NCBI GenBank assembly: GCA_019420405.1
Contig: JAHZHF010000144.1
Span: 1 to 7,703, forward strand
DNA: 7,703 nt
Source: Clostridiales bacterium
GTDB taxonomy: Bacteria > Bacillota > Clostridia > Lachnospirales > Lachnospiraceae
Reading direction: 5' to 3'
Position numbers and translations under genes: made by a program. Shown here piece by piece: positions 6,446 through 7,703 of the stretch (the first letter of the stretch is position 1; each line of letters opens with the position of its first letter). The notes beneath the pieces were generated by a model. The model did not search any database. It was not told the origin of the DNA and worked only from the letters and a program-made list of their open reading frames with translations.

Positions 6446-7609
6446 ATGTTTAAATATCATTGCCTGAATCCGATCTCTCAGATAGGACTGGGTCAGTTGG
6501 ATGAAAACTATGTAAATACGGAAAATGTGGAGGAAGCGGACGCAATCCTGGTGAGAAGCGCCAAGATGCATGAGATGGATTTCTCCGGGAATCTGAAAGC
6601 GATCGCCCGCGCCGGAGCAGGCGTGAATAACATACCGCTTGAGCGGTGTGCGGACGAGGGAATCGTTGTGTTTAATACGCCGGGAGCAAACGCCAACGGT
6701 GTAAAGGAGCTGGTGATCGCGGGAATGCTTCTGGCAGCCAGAGATATCATCGGCGGCATTAACTGGGTGCAGGAGTATGAAGAGGATGGCGATATCGCAA
6801 AGATCACGGAGAAGAAGAAGAAAGCCTTTGCCGGAACTGAGCTTATGGGTAAGAAGCTTGGCGTAATCGGTCTGGGCGCAATCGGAGTTCTCGTGGCAAA
6901 CGCGGCGATCAGCCTCGGAATGGAAGTATACGGCTATGACCCGTATCTGTCCGTAGACTCTGCATGGAGACTGTCCGGTAATATTTATCACGCGAAAACA
7001 GCTGATGAAATCTACAAAGACTGCGACTATATTACTGTTCATGTACCGGCACTGGAAGATACAAAGGGCATGATCGATAAGAATGCCATCAGCCTGATGA
7101 AAGAGGGTGTGGTGATCTTAAACTTTGCACGTGACGTCCTGGTCAATCAGGAGGATATCGTGGATGCTCTTGTATCGGGAAAAGTGCACTGCTATGTGAC
7201 AGATTTCCCGACAAAGGAAATCGTAGGTGTCAAGGGGGCAATCGTAATTCCGCATCTGGGCGCGTCCACAGAGGAATCTGAGGATAACTGCGCGAAGATG
7301 GCTGCGGAGGAGCTGAAAGACTTCCTGGAGAATGGAAACATTACACACTCAGTCAATTTCCCGGACTGCAATATGGGGGCAAAGGGAGAGGGGCAGCGTG
7401 TAACAATTCTCCATAAGAATATCCCCAATATGCTCGGACAGTTTACGAGCCTTATGGCAGAAAAGAACATTAATATTTCTGTTATGACAAACAAGAGCCG
7501 TAAGGAATATGCATATACGATGATGGATGTGGACGCTGACGTAACGCCGGACGTGGAGGAGCAGCTTTCGGCTGTGGATGGCGTGCTGAAAGTCAGGGTG
7601 ATCCGATAA
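6446..7609 (+). CDS. serA: D-3-phosphoglycerate dehydrogenase with C-terminal ACT domain
   Basis: SerA oxidises 3-phosphoglycerate with NAD to 3-phosphohydroxypyruvate, the first step of serine synthesis and the substrate source for SerC next door. The 387-residue product is the short form: a D-2-hydroxyacid dehydrogenase core (about 1-305) and an ACT domain (about 317-387, starting near RVTILHKNIPNMLGQF) that in this family commonly binds serine for feedback control. The Rossmann motif GLGAIG (142-147) and D165 in YGYDPY fit NAD use. Catalytic R229 is in NFARDVLV, H270 in IPHLGAST and the likely glutamate E258 in DFPTKE. The motifs ARAGAGVNNIP (54-64) and NTPGANANGVKELV (77-90) and the ARD in place of the usual ARG mark a clostridial-type branch. 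Another 2-hydroxyacid dehydrogenase activity is possible by sequence alone, but adjacency to serC and the ACT domain strongly favour SerA. Confidence 0.93.
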   Translation: MFKYHCLNPISQIGLGQLDENYVNTENVEEADAILVRSAKMHEMDFSGNLKAIARAGAGVNNIPLERCADEGIVVFNTPGANANGVKELVIAGMLLAARDIIGGINWVQEYEEDGDIAKITEKKKKAFAGTELMGKKLGVIGLGAIGVLVANAAISLGMEVYGYDPYLSVDSAWRLSGNIYHAKTADEIYKDCDYITVHVPALEDTKGMIDKNAISLMKEGVVILNFARDVLVNQEDIVDALVSGKVHCYVTDFPTKEIVGVKGAIVIPHLGASTEESEDNCAKMAAEELKDFLENGNITHSVNFPDCNMGAKGEGQRVTILHKNIPNMLGQFTSLMAEKNINISVMTNKSRKEYAYTMMDVDADVTPDVEEQLSAVDGVLKVRVIR

Positions 7610-7639
7610 GTATCAGCTATATAGTTCAATAACGTTTTC

Positions 7640-7677
7640 TGTCAAAATGTGTCCGGAAGTGGAGCGAAGTTTTGACA
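7640..7677. repeat. TGTCAAAA / TTTTGACA inverted repeat after serA
   Basis: TGTCAAAA (7640-7647) is the exact inverse complement of TTTTGACA (7670-7677), with 22 bases between. It begins 31 bases after the serA stop. There is no GC-rich stem or T-run, so it is a poor intrinsic terminator. Each arm contains a perfect -35-like TTGACA hexamer, one per strand. It could be an operator for a gene beyond the window, a weak hairpin or part of a promoter region. I see no coding gene in 7610-7703. Confidence 0.45.
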
Positions 7678-7703
7678 ATATGTATTCTGTGAAAAGGGGA
7701 CAG

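Noticed and set aside
1..7703. CRISPR array, insertion sequence, integrase, toxin-antitoxin or defence genes
   Set aside because: No regularly spaced direct repeats, transposase or integrase motifs were seen. All sizeable plausible genes are core metabolism or secretion.

Overview
The window reads as ordinary chromosome from an anaerobic Firmicute, most likely a Lachnospiraceae-type clostridium. This is inferred from strong AGGAGG-type ribosome binding sites, sigma-A-like promoters, moderate GC, the clostridial flavour of the IlvD, IlvB and SerA sequences, and tight co-directional gene packing. All six confident genes are on the + strand.

Layout. Positions 1-93 hold no gene I can assign; at most the last few codons of an upstream gene. 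A sigma-A-like promoter (94-122) precedes yajC (163-441), which encodes an accessory subunit of the Sec translocon. A strong intrinsic terminator (472-498) follows, so yajC looks monocistronic. The 381-base gap between yajC and leuB holds a compact set of inverted and direct repeats (about 494-716) that looks like a dispersed structured repeat or an RNA-forming element. A second sigma-A-like promoter (756-784) then lies just ahead of leuB.

From 823 to 7609 five genes follow with gaps of 38, 24, 40 and 1 bases and no visible internal terminator: leuB (3-isopropylmalate dehydrogenase), ilvD (dihydroxy-acid dehydratase), ilvB (acetolactate synthase large subunit), serC (phosphoserine aminotransferase) and serA (3-phosphoglycerate dehydrogenase with a C-terminal ACT domain). 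This is a probable operon joining part of branched-chain amino acid synthesis to the first two steps of serine synthesis. The pathways are incomplete here: ilvC, ilvN, leuA, leuC, leuD and serB are absent and must lie elsewhere if the pathways work. The last 94 bases hold a TTTTGACA inverted repeat and no gene.

I see no CRISPR array, insertion sequence, rRNA, tRNA or phage gene, and no convincing new protein system. The least explained part is the structured intergenic element at 494-716. Next in interest are the operator-like dyads around the leuB promoter and the serC-serA attachment to a BCAA cluster that lacks ilvN.
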